From Hydractinia symbiolongicarpus (lineage: Eukaryota > Cnidaria > Hydrozoa > Anthoathecata > Hydractiniidae), in the NCBI RefSeq assembly GCF_029227915.1, contig NC_079884.1, positions 5,086,001-5,150,000 of the forward strand: 64,000 nucleotides of DNA, in the 5' to 3' direction. This document shows positions 12,968 through 24,928 of the stretch, piece by piece. A program made the position numbers and the translations under genes. Below the pieces are notes generated by a model. That model had not been told where the DNA came from. It was given only the letters and a program-made list of their open reading frames with translations, and did not search any database. Position 1 is the first letter of the stretch, and each line of letters starts with the position of its first letter.

Positions 12968-13869
12968 CACCACTAAAACGCATGAGACTTGTAGTTTTCA
13001 AGAATGTTTTCATTTTTGATGAGACGCTGAATAAAAGCAGTTTAATCGCCGGCAAACGAAAACCCGCGATTTCCCGTAAATCCCGGGCTTGGCACGTATA
13101 GTCGAATGTATACAAAGAAAGTACCCTGTGAGTAAACTCATTTCCAGAACGATTTTTTAAATTATTTTTTCACCACTAAAACGCATAAGACCTTTAGTTT
13201 TTAAAAATGTTTTCATTTTTGATGAGATGCTGAATAAAAGAAGTTTAATCGCCGGCAAACGAAAACCCGCGATCTCCCGTAAATCCCGGCTTGGCCCGTA
13301 TATTCAAAAGTATACAAAGAAAGTACCCAGGGAGTAAACTCATTTCCCGAACGATTTTTTAAATTACTTTTTCACCACTAAAACGCATGAGACTTGTAGT
13401 TTTTAAAAATGTTTTCATTTTTGATAAGACGCTGAATAAAAGAAGTTTAATCGCCGGCAAACGAAAACCTGCGATTTCCCGTAAATCCTGGACTCGGCCC
13501 CTATAGTCAAAAGTATACATAGAAAGTACCCAGGGAGTAAACTCATTTCCCAAACGATTTTTTAAATTATTATTTCACCACTAAAACGCATGAGACTTGT
13601 AGTTTTCAAGAATGTTTTCATTTTTGATGAGACGCTAAATAAAAGCAGTTTAATCGCCGGCAAACGAAAACCCGCGATTTCCCGTAAATCCCGGGCTTGG
13701 CCCGTATAGTCAAAAGTATACAAAGAAAGTACCCAGGGAGTAAACTCATTTCCCGAACGATTTTTTAAATTACTTTTTCACCACTAAAACGCATGAGACT
13801 TGTAGTTTTCAAAAATGTTTTCATTTTTAATAAAACGCTAAATAAAAGCAGTTTAATCGCCGGCAAACG

Positions 13870-14882
13870 AAAACCTGCGATTTCCCTAAATCCCGGACTC
13901 GGCCCGTGTAGTCAAAAGTATACAAAGAAAGTACCCAGGGAGTAAACTCATTTCCCGAACGATTTTTTATATTATTTTTTTTACCACTAAACGCATGAGA
14001 CTTGTAGTTTTTTAAAATGTTTTCATTTTTGATGAGACGCTGAATAAAAGAAGTTTAATCGCTGGCAAACGAAAATCCGCGATTTCCCGTATATCCCGGG
14101 CTTGGCCCGTATAGTCAAAAGTATACAAAGAAAGTACCCAGGGAGTAAACTCATTTCCCGAACGATTTTTTATATTATTTTTTTTACCACTAAACGCATG
14201 AGACTTGTAGTTTTCAAAATTATTTTCATATTTGATGGGACGCTGAATAAAAGAAGTTTAATCGCTGGCAAACGAAAATCCGCAATTTCCCGTAAATCCC
14301 GGACTCGGCCCGTATAGTCAAAAGTATACAAAGAAAGTACCCTGTGAGTAAACTCATTTCCCGAACGATTTTTTAAATTATTTTTTCACCACTAAAACGC
14401 ATAAGACCTGTAGTTTTTAAAAATGTTTTCATTTTTGATGAGACGCCGAATAAAAGAAGTTTAATCGCCGGCAAACGAAAACCGGCGATTTCCCGTAAAT
14501 ACCGGCTTGACCCGTATATTCAAAAGTATACAAAGAAAGTACCCAGGGAGTAAACTCATTTCCCGAACGATTTTTTAAATTACTTTTTCACCACTAAAAC
14601 GCATGAGACTTGTAGTTTTTAAAAATGTTTTCATTTTTGATAAGACGCTGAATAAAAGAAGTTTAATCGCCGGCAAACGAAAACCCGCGATTTCCCGTAA
14701 ATCCTGGACTCCGCCCGTATAGTCAAAAGTATACAAAGATAGTACCCAGGGAGTAAACTCATTTCCCAAACGATTTTTTAAATTATTATTTCACCACTAA
14801 AACGCATGAGACTTGTAGTTTTCAAGAATGTTATCATTTTTGATGAGACGCTGAATAAAAGCAGTTTAATCGCCGGCAAACG
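13870..14882. repeat. 5-mer higher-order repeat (second family), copy 1
   Basis: Contains GGCCCGTGTAG, a C-leader unit with TTTTTTAAAATG and CGTATATCCC, a C unit with AAAATTATTTTCATA, D with GACGCCGAAT and ACCGGCG, and B with AAAGATAGTAC. Followed directly by a copy at offset 1013. Confidence 0.87.
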
Positions 14883-15895
14883 AAAACCTGCGATTTCCTT
14901 AAATCCCGGACTCGGCCCGTGTAGTCAAAAGTATACAAAGAAAGTACCCAGGGAGTAAACTCATTTCCCGAACGATTTTTTATATTATTTTTTTTACCAC
15001 TAAACGCATGAGACTTGTAGTTTTTTAAAATGTTTTCATTTTTGATGAGACGCTGAATAAAAGAAGTTTAATCGCTGGCAAACGAAAATCCGCGATTTCC
15101 CGTATATCCCGGGCTTGGCCCGTATAGTCAAAAGTATACAAAGAAAGTACCCAGGGAGTAAACTCATTTCCCGAACGATTTTTTATATTATTTTTTTTAC
15201 CACTAAACGCATGAGACTTGTAGTTTTCAAAATTATTTTCATATTTGATGGGACGCTGAATAAAAGAAGTTTAATCGCTGGCAAACGAAAATCCGCGATT
15301 TCCCGTAAAGCCCGGACTCGGCCCGTATAGTCAAAAGTATACAAGGAAAGTACCCTGTGAGTAAACTCATTTCCCGAACGATTTTTTAAATTATTTTTTC
15401 ACCACTAAAACGCATAAGACCTGTAGTTTTTAAAAATGTTTTCATTTTTGATGAGACGCCGAATAAAAGAAGTTTAATCGCCGGCAAACGAAAACCGGCG
15501 ATTTCCCGTAAATACCGGCTTGGCCCGTATATTCAAAAGTATACAAAGAAAGTACCCAGGGAGTAAACTCATTTCCCGAACGATTTTTTAAATTACTTTT
15601 TCACCACTAAAACGCATGAGACTTGTAGTTTTTAAAAATGTTTTCATTTTTGATAAGACGCTGAATAAAAGAAGTTTAATCGCCGGCAAACGAAAACCCG
15701 CGATTTCCCGTAAATCCTGGACTCGGCCCGTATAGTCAAAAATATACAAAGATAGTACCCAGGGAGTAAACTCATTTCCCAAACGATTTTTTAAATTATT
15801 ATTTCACCACTAAAACGCATGAGACTTGTAGTTTTCAAGAATGTTATCATTTTTGATGAGACGCTGAATAAAAGCAGTTTAATCGCCGGCCAACG
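14883..15895. repeat. 5-mer higher-order repeat (second family), copy 2
   Basis: The tandem copy of 13870-14882. Markers reappear in order, including AAAGATAGTAC and ATGTTATCATT. Private changes include CGTAAAGCCC and TCAAAAATATAC. The last A unit switches to CCCGGGCTTGGCCCG with GCCGGCCAACG. Confidence 0.87.
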
Positions 15896-17423
15896 AAAAC
15901 CCGCGATTTCCCGTAAATCCCGGGCTTGGCCCGTATAGTCAAAAGTATACAAAGAAAGTACCCAGGGAGTAAACTCAATTCCCAAACGATTTTTTAAATT
16001 ACTTTTTCACCACTAAAACGCATGAGACTTGTAGTTTTCAAAAATGTTTTCATTTTTGATTAGACGCTGAATAAAAGCAGTTTAATCGCCGGCAAACGAA
16101 AACCCGCGATTTCCCGTATATCCCGGGCTTGGCCCGTATAGTCAAAAGTATACAAAGAAAGAACCCAGGGAGTAAACTCATTTCCCGAACGATTTTTTAT
16201 ATTATTTTTTTACCACTAAACGCATAAGACTTGTAGTTTTCAAAAATATTTTCATATTTGATGGGACGCTGAATAAAAGAAGTTTAATCGCCGGCAAACG
16301 AAAATCCGCGATTTCCCGTAAATCCGGGATTCGGCCCGTATAGTCAAAAGTATACAAAGAAAGTACCCAGGGAGTAAACTCATTTCCCGAACGATTTTTT
16401 AAATTATTTTTTCACCACTAAAACGCATGAGACTTGTAGTTTTCAAAAATGTTTTCATTTTTGATGAGACGCTTAATGAAAGAGGTTTAATCGCCGGAAA
16501 ACGAAAACCCGCGATTTCCCGTAAATCCCGGCTTGGCCCGTATAGTCGAAAGTATACAAAGAAAGTACCCAGGGAGTAAACTCATTTCCCGAACGATTTT
16601 TTAAATTACTTTTTCACCACTAAAACGCACGAGACTTGTAGTTTTTAAAAATGTTTTCATTTTTGATGAGACGCTGAATAAAAGAAGTTTAATCGTCGGC
16701 AAACGAAAACCTGCGATTTCCCGTAAATCCTGGACTCGGCCCGTATAGTCAAAAGTATACAAAGAAAGTACCCAGGGAGTAAACTCATTTCCCAAACGAT
16801 TTTTTAAATTATTATTTCACCACTAAAACTCGTGAGACTTGTAGTTTTCAAGAATGTTTTCATTTTTGATGAGACGCTGAATAAAAGCAGTTTAATCGCC
16901 GGCAAACGAAAACCCGCGATTTCCCGTAAATCCCGGGCTTGGCACGTATAGTCGAATGTATACAAAGAAAGTACCCTGTGAGTAAACTCATTTCCAGTAC
17001 GATTTTTTAAATTACTTTTTCACCACTAAGACGCATAAGACTTGTAGTTTTTAAAAATGTTTTCATTTTTGATGAGACGCTGAATAAAAGAAGTTTAATC
17101 GCCGGCAAACGAAATCCCGTGTTTTCCCGTAAATCCGGGGCTTGGCCGTATAGTCGAATGTATACAAAGAAAAAGCCCAGGGAGTAAACTCATTTCACGA
17201 ACGATTTTTTAAATTTTTTTTTCACTACTAAAACGCATGAGACTTGTAGTTTTCAAAAATGTTTTCATTTTTGATGAGACGCTTAATGAAAGAGGTTTAA
17301 TCGCCGGAAAACGAAAACCCGCGATTTCCCGTAAATCCCGGCTTGGCCCGTATAGTCAAAAGTATACAAAGAAAGTACCCAGGGAGTAAACTCATTTCCC
17401 GAACGATTTTTTAAATTACTTTT
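15896..17423. repeat. Region 6: first E-type monomers
   Basis: About seven or eight monomers, no gene. The first CGCTTAATGAAAGAGG (E) monomer in the window is here, near 16453; none occurs in the preceding 16.4 kb. The order is A-like with CGTATATCCC, C, E, B, A with ACTCGTGAG, a G/E hybrid, then E. Confidence 0.75.
17020..17221. repeat. Hybrid G/E monomer
   Basis: The left part is G (ACTAAGACGCATAAG, TTTTTAAAAATG, AAAAGAAG). The right part is E (GAAATCCCG, GTTTTCCCG, TCCGGGGCTTGGCCG, GAAAAAGCCC, TTTCACGAACG). The crossover lies in the conserved GCCGGC block. Confidence 0.7.
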
Positions 17424-18437
17424 TCACCACTAAAACGCATGAGACTTGTAGTTTTTAAAAATGTTTTCATTTTTGATGAGACGCTGAATAAAAGAAGTTT
17501 AATCGCCGGCAAACGAAAACCTGCGATTTCCCGTAAATCCTGGACTCGGCCCGTATAGTCAAAAGTATACAAACAAAGTACCCAGGGAGTAAACTCATTT
17601 CCCAAAGGATTTTTTAAATTATTATTTCACCACTAAAACTCGTAAGACTTCTAGTTTTCAAGAATGTTTTCATTTTTGATGAGACGCTGAATAAAAGTGG
17701 TTTAATCGCCGGCAAACGAAAACCCGCGATTTCCCGTAAATCCCGGTCTTGGCACGTATAGTCGAATGTATACAAAGAAAGTACCCTGTGAGTAAACTCA
17801 TTTCCCGAACGATTTTTTAAATTATTTTTTCACCACTAAAACGCATAAGACCTGTAGTTTTTAAAAATGTTTTCATTTTTGATGAGACGCTGAATAAAAG
17901 AAGTTTAATCGTCGGCAAACGAAAACCCGTGATTTCCCGTAAATCCCGGCTTGGCCCGTATATTCAAAAGTATACAAAGAAAGTACCCAGGAAGTAAACT
18001 CATTTCCCAAACGATTTTTTAAATTATTATTTCACCACTAAAACGCATGAGACTTGTAGTTTTCAAGAATGTTTTCATTTTTGATGAGACGCTGAATAAA
18101 AGCAGTTTAATCGCCGGCAAACGAAAACCCGCCATTTCCCGTAAATCCCGGGCTTGGCACGTATAGTCGAATGTATACAAAGAAAGTACCCTGTGAGTAA
18201 ACTCATTTCCAGAACGATTTTTTAAATTACTTTTTCACCACTAAGACGCATAAGACTTGTAATTTTTAAAAATGTTTTCATTTTTGATGAGACGCTGAAT
18301 AAAAGAAGTTTAATCGCCGGCAAACGAAAACCCGCCATTTCCCGTAAACCCCGGACTCGGCCCGCATAGTCAAAAGTATACAAAGAAAGTACCCAGGGAG
18401 TAAACTCATTTCCCGAACGATTTTTTAAATTACTTTT
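17424..18437. repeat. Dispersed 5-mer cassette, copy 1
   Basis: Units in order: B with ACAAACAAAG and CCCAAAGG; A variant with ACTCGTAAG, AAAAGTGG and GGTCTTGGCACG; D variant with TCGTCGG and CCCGTG; A with CCGCCATTT; G with TTGTAATTTTT, ACCCCGGACTC and CCGCATAG. The same five in the same order recur at 18438, 19858, 25335 and 46812. This copy has ACTTCTAG in the second unit, shared with a fragment at 37.7 kb. Confidence 0.88.
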
Positions 18438-19451
18438 TCACCACTAAAACGCATGAGACTTGTAGTTTTTAAAAATGTTTTCATTTTTGATGAGACGCTG
18501 AATAAAAGAAGTTTAATCGCCGGCAAACGAAAACCTGCGATTTCCCGTAAATCCTGGACTCGGCCCGTATAGTCAAAAGTATACAAACAAAGTACCCAGG
18601 GAGTAAACTCATTTCCCAAAGGATTTTTTAAATTATTATTTCACCACTAAAACTCGTAAGACTTGTAGTTTTCAAGAATGTTTTCATTTTTGATGAGACG
18701 CTGAATAAAAGTGGTTTAATCGCCGGCAAACGAAAACCCGCGATTTCCCGTAAATCCCGGTCTTGGCACGTATAGTCGAATGTATACAAAGAAAGTACCC
18801 TGTGAGTAAACTCATTTCCCGAACGATTTTTTAAATTATTTTTTCACCACTAAAACGCATAAGACCTGTAGTTTTTAAAAATGTTTTCATTTTTGATGAG
18901 ACGCTGAATAAAAGAAGTTTAATCGTCGGCAAACGAAAACCCGTGATTTCCCGTAAATCCCGGCTTGGCCCGTATATTCAAAAGTATACAAAGAAAGTAC
19001 CCAGGAAGTAAACTCCTTTCCCAAACGATTTTTTAAATTATTATTTCACCACTAAAACGCATGAGACTTGTAGTTTTCAAGAATGTTTTCATTTTTGATG
19101 AGACGCTGAATAAAAGCAGTTTAATCGCCGGCAAACGAAAACCCGCCATTTCCCGTAAATCCCGGGCTTGGCACGTATAGTCGAATGTATACAAAGAAAG
19201 TACCCTGTGAGTAAACTCATTTCCAGAACGATTTTTTAAATTACTTTTTCACCACTAAGACGCATAAGACTTGTAATTTTTAAAAATGTTTTCATTTTTG
19301 ATGAGACGCTGAATAAAAGAAGTTTAATCGCCGGCAAACGAAAACCCGCCATTTCCCGTAAACCCCGGACTCGGCCCGCATAGTCAAAAGTATACAAAGA
19401 AAGTACCCAGGGAGTAAACTCATTTCCCGAACGATTTTTTAAATTATTTTT
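18438..19451. repeat. Dispersed 5-mer cassette, copy 2
   Basis: The tandem copy of 17424-18437 at offset 1014. It carries AAACTCCTTTCCC where copy 1 has AAACTCATTTCCC, a change shared with copy 3, so copies 2 and 3 are closest relatives. Confidence 0.88.
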
Positions 19452-19857
19452 TCAGCACTAAAACGCATGAGACTTGTAGTTTTCAAGAATGTTTTCATTT
19501 TTGATGAGACGCTGAATAAAAGCAGTTTAATCGCCGGCAAACGAAAACCCGCCATTTCCCGTAAATCCCGGGCTTGGCACGTATAGTCGAATGTATACAA
19601 AGAAAGTACCCTGTGAGTAAACTCATTTCCAGAACGATTTTTTAAATTACTTTTTCACCACTAAGACGCATAAGACTTGTAATTTTTAAAAATGTTTTCA
19701 TTTTTGATGAGACGCTAAATAAAAGAAGTTTAATCGCCGGCAAACGAAAACCCGCCATTTCCCGTAAACCCCGGACTAGGCCCGCATAGTCAAAAGTATA
19801 CAAAGAAAGTACCCAGGGAGTAAACTCATTTCCCGAACGATTTTTTAAATTACTTTT
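19452..19857. repeat. Extra dimer between cassette copies
   Basis: An A/CCGCCATTT unit with a TTTTCAGCAC leader and a G unit (GACGCTAAAT, GGACTAGGCCCG) repeat the last two units of the cassette. This lengthens the spacing of copies 2 and 3 from five to seven monomers (1420 bp). Confidence 0.8.
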
Positions 19858-20871
19858 TCACCACTAAAACGCATGAGACTTGTAGTTTTTAAAAATGTTT
19901 TCATTTTTGATGAGACGCTGAATAAAAGAAGTTTAATCGCCGGCAAACGAAAACCTGCGATTTCCCGTAAATCCTGGACTCGGCCCGTATAGTCAAAAGT
20001 ATACAAACAAAGTACCCAGGGAGTAAACTCATTTCCCAAAGGATTTTTTAAATTATTATTTCACCACTAAAACTCGTAAGACTTGTAGTTTTCAAGAATG
20101 TTTTCATTTTTGATGAGACGCTGAATAAAAGTGGTTTAATCGCCGGCAAACGAAAACCCGCGATTTCCCGTAAATCCCGGTCTTGGCACGTATAGTCGAA
20201 TGTATACAAAGAAAGTACCCTGTGAGTAAACTCATTTCCCGAACGATTTTTTAAATTATTTTTTTACCACTAAAACGCATAAGACCTGTAGTTTTTAAAA
20301 ATGTTTTCATTTTTGATGAGACGCTGAATAAAAGAAGTTTAATCGCCAACAAACGAAAACCCGTGATTTCCCGTAAATCCCGGCTTGGCCCGTATATTCA
20401 AAAGTATACAAAGAAAGTACCCAGGAAGTAAACTCCTTTCCCAAACGATTTTTTAAATTATTATTTCACCACTAAAACGCATGAGACTTGTAGTTTTCAA
20501 GAATGTTTTCATTTTTGATGAGACACTGAATAAAAGCAGTTTAATCGCCGGCAAACGAAAACCCGCCATTTCCCGTAAATCCCGGGCTTGGCACGTATAG
20601 TCGAATGTATACAAAGAAAGTACTCTGTGAGTAAACTCATTTCCAGAACGATTTTTTAAATTACTTTTTCACCACTAAGACGCATAAGACTTGTAATTTT
20701 TAAAAATGTTTTCATTTTTGATGAGACGCTGAATAAAAGAAGTTTAATCGCCGGCAAACGAAAACCCGCCATTTCCCGTAAACCCCGGACTCGGCCCGCA
20801 TAGTCAAAAGTATACAAAGAAAGTACCCAGGGAGTAAACTCATTTCCCGAACGATTTTTTAAATTATTTTT
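19858..20871. repeat. Dispersed 5-mer cassette, copy 3
   Basis: The same five units; private changes include GCCAACAAACG and GAGACACTGAAT. It is followed by H, A (ACTCATGAG), a GTACTCGGACCG unit and J, the same four that follow the copy at 25335. Confidence 0.87.
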
Positions 20872-21599
20872 TCAGCACTAAAACGCATGAGACTTGTAGT
20901 TTTTAAAAATGTTTTCATTTTGGATGAGACGGTGAATAAAAGAAGTTTAATCGCCGGCAAACGAAAACCTGCGATTTCCCGTAAATCCTGGACTCGGCCT
21001 GTATAGTCAAAAGTATACAAAGAAAGTACCCAGGGAGTAAACTCATTTCCCAAACGATTTTTTAAATTATTATTTCACCACTAAAACTCATGAGACTTGT
21101 AGTTTTCAAGAATGTTTTCATTTTTGATGAGACGCTGAATAAAAGCAGTTTAATCGCCGGCAAACGAAAACCTGCGATTTCCCGCAAATCCCGGACTCGG
21201 CCCGTATAGTCAAAAGTATACAAAGAAAGTACCCAGGGAGTAAACTCATTTCCAGAACGATTTTTTAAATTATTTTTTCACCACTAAAACGCATAAGACT
21301 TGTAGTTTTTAAAAATGTTTTCATTTTTGATGAGACGCTAAATAAAAGAAGTTTAATCGCCGGCAAACGAAAACCCGCGATTTCCCGTAAATCCCGTACT
21401 CGGACCGTATAGTCAAAAGTATACAAAGAAAGTACCCAGGGAGTAAACTCATTTCCCAAACGTTTTTTAAATTATTATTTCACCACTAAAGCCCATGAGA
21501 CTTGTAGTTTTTAAAAATGTTTTCATTTTTAATGAGACGCTGAATAAAAGAAGTTTAATCGCCGGCAAACGAAAACCCGCAATTTCCCGTAAATCCCGG

Positions 21600-23223
21600 G
21601 CTTGGCACGTATAGTCGAATGTATACAAAGAAAGTACCCAGGGTGTAAACTCATCTCCCGAACGATTTTTTAAATTACTTTTTCACCACTAAAACGCATG
21701 AGACTTGTAGTTTTCAAAAATGTTTTCATTTTTGATGAGACGCTGAATAAAAGAAGTTTAATCGCCGGCAAACGAAAACCCGCAATTTCCCGTAAATCCC
21801 GGTCTCGGCCCGTATAGTCGAATGTATAAAAGGAAAGTACCCAGGGAGTAAACTCATTTCCCGAACGATTTTTTAAATATTTTTTTCACCACTAAAACGC
21901 ATGAGACTTGTAGTTTTCAAGAATGTTTTCATTTTTAATGAGACGCTGAATAAAAGCAGTTTAATCGCCGGCAAACGAAAACCCGCGATTTCCCGTAAAT
22001 CCCGGGCTTGGCACGTATAGTCGAATGTATACAAAGAAAGTACCCAGGGTGTAAACTCATTTCCCGAACGATTTTTTAAATTACTTTTTCACCACTAAAA
22101 CGCATGAGACTTGTAGTTTTCAAAAATGTTTTCATTTTTGATGAGACGCTGAATAAAAGAAGTTTAATCGCCGGCAAACGAAAACCCGCAATTTCCCGTA
22201 AATCCCGGTCTCGGCCCGTATAGTCCAATGTATACAAAGAAAGTACCCAGGGAGTAAACTCATTTCCCGAACGATTTTTTAAATTTTTTTTTCACTACTA
22301 AAACGCATGAGACTTGTAGTTTTCAAAAATGTTTTCATTTTTGATGAGACGCTGAATAAAAGCAGTTTAATCGCCGGCAAACGAAAACCCGCGATTTCCC
22401 GTAAATCCCGGGCTTGGCACGTGTAGTCGAATGTATACAAAGAAAGTACCCTGTGAGTAAACTCATTTCCAGAACGATTTTTTAAATTATCTTTTCACCA
22501 CTAAATCGCATAAGACTTGTAGTTTTCAAAATTGTTTTCATTTTTGATGAGACGCTGAATAAAAGAAGTTTAATCGCCGGCAAACGAAAACCTGCCATTT
22601 CCCGTAAATCACAGACTCGGCCCGTATAGTCAAAAGTAAACAAAGAAAGTACCCAGGGAGTAAACTCATTTCCCGAACGATTTTTTAAATTATTTTTTCA
22701 GCAATAAAACGCATGAGACTTGTAGTTTTTAAAAATGTTTTCATTTTTGATCAGACGGTGAATAAAAGAAGTTTAATCGCCGGCAAACGAAAACCTGCGA
22801 TTTCCCGTAAATCCTGGACTCGGCCTGTATAGTCAAAAGTATACAAAGAAAGTACCCAGGAAGTAAACTCATTTCCCAAACGATTTTTTAAATTATTATT
22901 TCACCACTAAAACTCATGAGACTTGTAGTTTTCAAGAATGTTTTCATTTTTGATGAGACGCTGAATAAAAGCAGTTTAATCGCCGGCAAACGAAAACCTG
23001 CGATTTCCCGTAAATCCCGGACTCGGCCCGTATAGTCAAAAGTATACAAGGAAAGTACCCAGGGAGTAAACTCATTTCCCGAACGATTTTTTATATTATT
23101 TTTTTACCACTAAACGCATGAGACTTGTAGTTTTCAAGAATGTTTTCATTTTTGATGAGACGCTGAATGAAAGCAGTTTAATCGCCGGCAAACGAAAACC
23201 CGCCATTTCCCGTAAATCCCGGG
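21600..23223. repeat. 8-mer higher-order repeat (third family), copy 1
   Basis: Eight monomers at a period of about 1623 bp. Markers in order: CCCAGGGTG; CCCGCAATTT with GGTCTCGG; A with TTTTTAATGAG; TAGTCCAATG; a TTTTCACTAC leader; T (TTATCTTTTC, AAATCGCATAAG, TCACAGACTC, GTAAACAAAG); H with GATCAGACGG; A with ACTCATGAG; then the hybrid at 23105. Confidence 0.85.
22292..23104. repeat. T-module (four monomers), copy 1
   Basis: CACTAC-leader A unit, T, H with GATCAGACGG, A with ACTCATGAG and ACAAGGAAAG, then a TATATT junction. The same four in order occur at 23915 and 27363. Here T has CAAAATTG. Confidence 0.83.
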
Positions 23224-23307
23224 CTTGGCACGTATAGTCGAATGTATACAAAGAAAGTACCCAGGGTGTAAACTCATTTCCCGAACGATTTTTTAAATTA
23301 CTTTTTC
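23105..23307. repeat. Hybrid C/A monomer at a duplication joint
   Basis: Starts as C (TATATTATT, TTACCACTAAACGCATG), then continues as the A copy with CAAGAATG, GAATGAAAGCAG, CCGCCATTT and GGCACG, and ends with CCCAGGGTG. The intact C and A units occur side by side at 24728 and 24929, so this looks like a one-monomer deletion fusing them, joined on its right to the start of the next 8-mer. Confidence 0.78.
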
Positions 23308-24759
23308 ACCACTAAAACGCATGAGACTTGTAGTTTTCAAAAATGTTTTCATTTTTGATGAGACGCTGAATAAAAGAAGTTTAATCGCCGGCAAACGAAA
23401 ACCCGCAATTTCCCGTAAATCCCGGTCTCGGCCCGTATAGTCGAATGTATACAAAGAAAGTACCCAGGGAGTAAACTCATTTCCCGAACGATTTTTTAAA
23501 TATTTTTTTCACCACTAAAACGCATGAGACTTGTAGTTTTCAAGAATGTTTTCATTTTTAATGAGACGCTGAATAAAAGCAGTTTAATCGCCGGCAAACG
23601 AAAACCCGCGATTTCCCGTAAATCCCGGGCTTGGCACGTATAGTCGAATGTATACAAAGAAAGTACCCAGGGTGTAAACTCATTTCCCGAACGATTTTTT
23701 AAATTACTTTTTCACCACTAAAACGCATGAGACTTGTAGTTTTCAAAAATGTTTTCTTTTTTGATGAGACGCTGAATAAAAGAAGTTTAATCGCCGGCAA
23801 ACGAAAACCCGCAATTTCCCGTAAATCCCGGTCTCGGCCCGTATAGTCCAATGTATACAAAGAAAGTACCCAGGGAGTAAACTCATTTCCCGAACGATTT
23901 TTTAAATTTTTTTTTCACTACTAAAACGCATGAGACTTGTAGTTTTCAAAAATGTTTTCATTTTTGATGAGACGCTGAATAAAAGCAGTTTAATCGCCGG
24001 CAAACGAAAACCCGCGATTTCCCGTAAATCCCGGGCTTGGCACGTATAGTCGAATGTATACAAAGAAAGTACCCTGTGAGTAAACTCATTTCCAGAACGA
24101 TTTTTTAAATTATCTTTTCACCACTAAATCGCATAAGACTTGTAGTTTTCAAAAATGTTTTCATTTTTGATGAGACGCTGAATAAAAGAAGTTTAATCGC
24201 CGGCAAACGAAAACCTGCCATTTCCCGTAAATCACAGACTCGGCCCGTATAGTCAAAAGTAAACAAAGAAAGTACCCAGGGAGTAAACTCATTTCCCGAA
24301 CGATTTTTTAAATTATTTTTTCAGCACTAAAACGCATGAGACTTGTAGTTTTTAAAAATGTTTTCATTTTTGATCAGACGGTGAATAAAAGAAGTTTAAT
24401 CGCCGGCAAACGAAAACCTGCGATTTCCCGTAAATCCTGGACTCGGCCTGTATAGTCAAAAGTATACAAAGAAAGTACCCAGGAAGTAAACTCATTTCCC
24501 AAACGATTTTTTAAATTATTATTTCACCACTAAAACTCATGAGACTTGTAGTTTTCAAGAATGTTTTCATTTTTGATGAGACGCTGAATAAAAGCAGTTT
24601 AATCGCCGGCAAACGAAAACCTGCGATTTCCCGTAAATCCCGGACTCGGCCCGTATAGTCAAAAGTATACAAGGAAAGTACCCAGGGAGTAAACTCATTT
24701 CCCGAACGATTTTTTATATTATTTTTTTACCACTAAACGCATGAGACTTGTAGTTTTCA
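23224..24759. repeat. 8-mer higher-order repeat (third family), copy 2
   Basis: The tandem copy of the preceding block with the same marker order and few differences (ATGTTTTCTTTTTTG, and GCACTAAAACG where copy 1 has GCAATAAAACG). It ends where an intact C monomer replaces the copy 1 hybrid. Confidence 0.85.
23915..24727. repeat. T-module, copy 2
   Basis: The same four units as 22292-23104, followed by a complete C monomer at 24728, as also seen after copy 3. Confidence 0.83.
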
Positions 24760-24928
24760 AAAATATTTTCATATTTGATGGGACGCTGAATAAAAGAAGT
24801 TTAATCGCCGGCAAACGAAAATCCGCGATTTCCCGTAAATCCCGGACTCGGCCCGTATAGTCAAAAGTATACAAAGAAAGTACCCAGGGAGTAAACTCAT
24901 TTCCCGAACGATTTTTTAAATTATTTTT

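Larger units (their letters stand above)
11749..13869. repeat. Region 4: mosaic with hybrid monomers
   Basis: About ten monomers, no gene. B/A alternation continues to about 12.36 kb, followed by hybrids at 12358-12967, then a partial third copy of the neighbouring 5-mer. The monomer starting near 13780 has TTTTTAATAAAACGCTAAAT, a variant seen again at about 33.9 kb and, more changed, at 30.65 kb. Confidence 0.75.
19452..21599. repeat. Long-range duplication (27-mer spacing), copy 1
   Basis: About 10.6 monomers that match 24929-27076 at a constant offset of 5477 bp. The shared order runs from the A/CCGCCATTT and G units through the five-unit cassette, H, A, GTACTCGGACCG and the left part of J. 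Both copies also share a 1-bp shortened AAACGTTTTTTAAA junction. Similarity ends at AAATCCCGG in the J unit. Confidence 0.87.
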
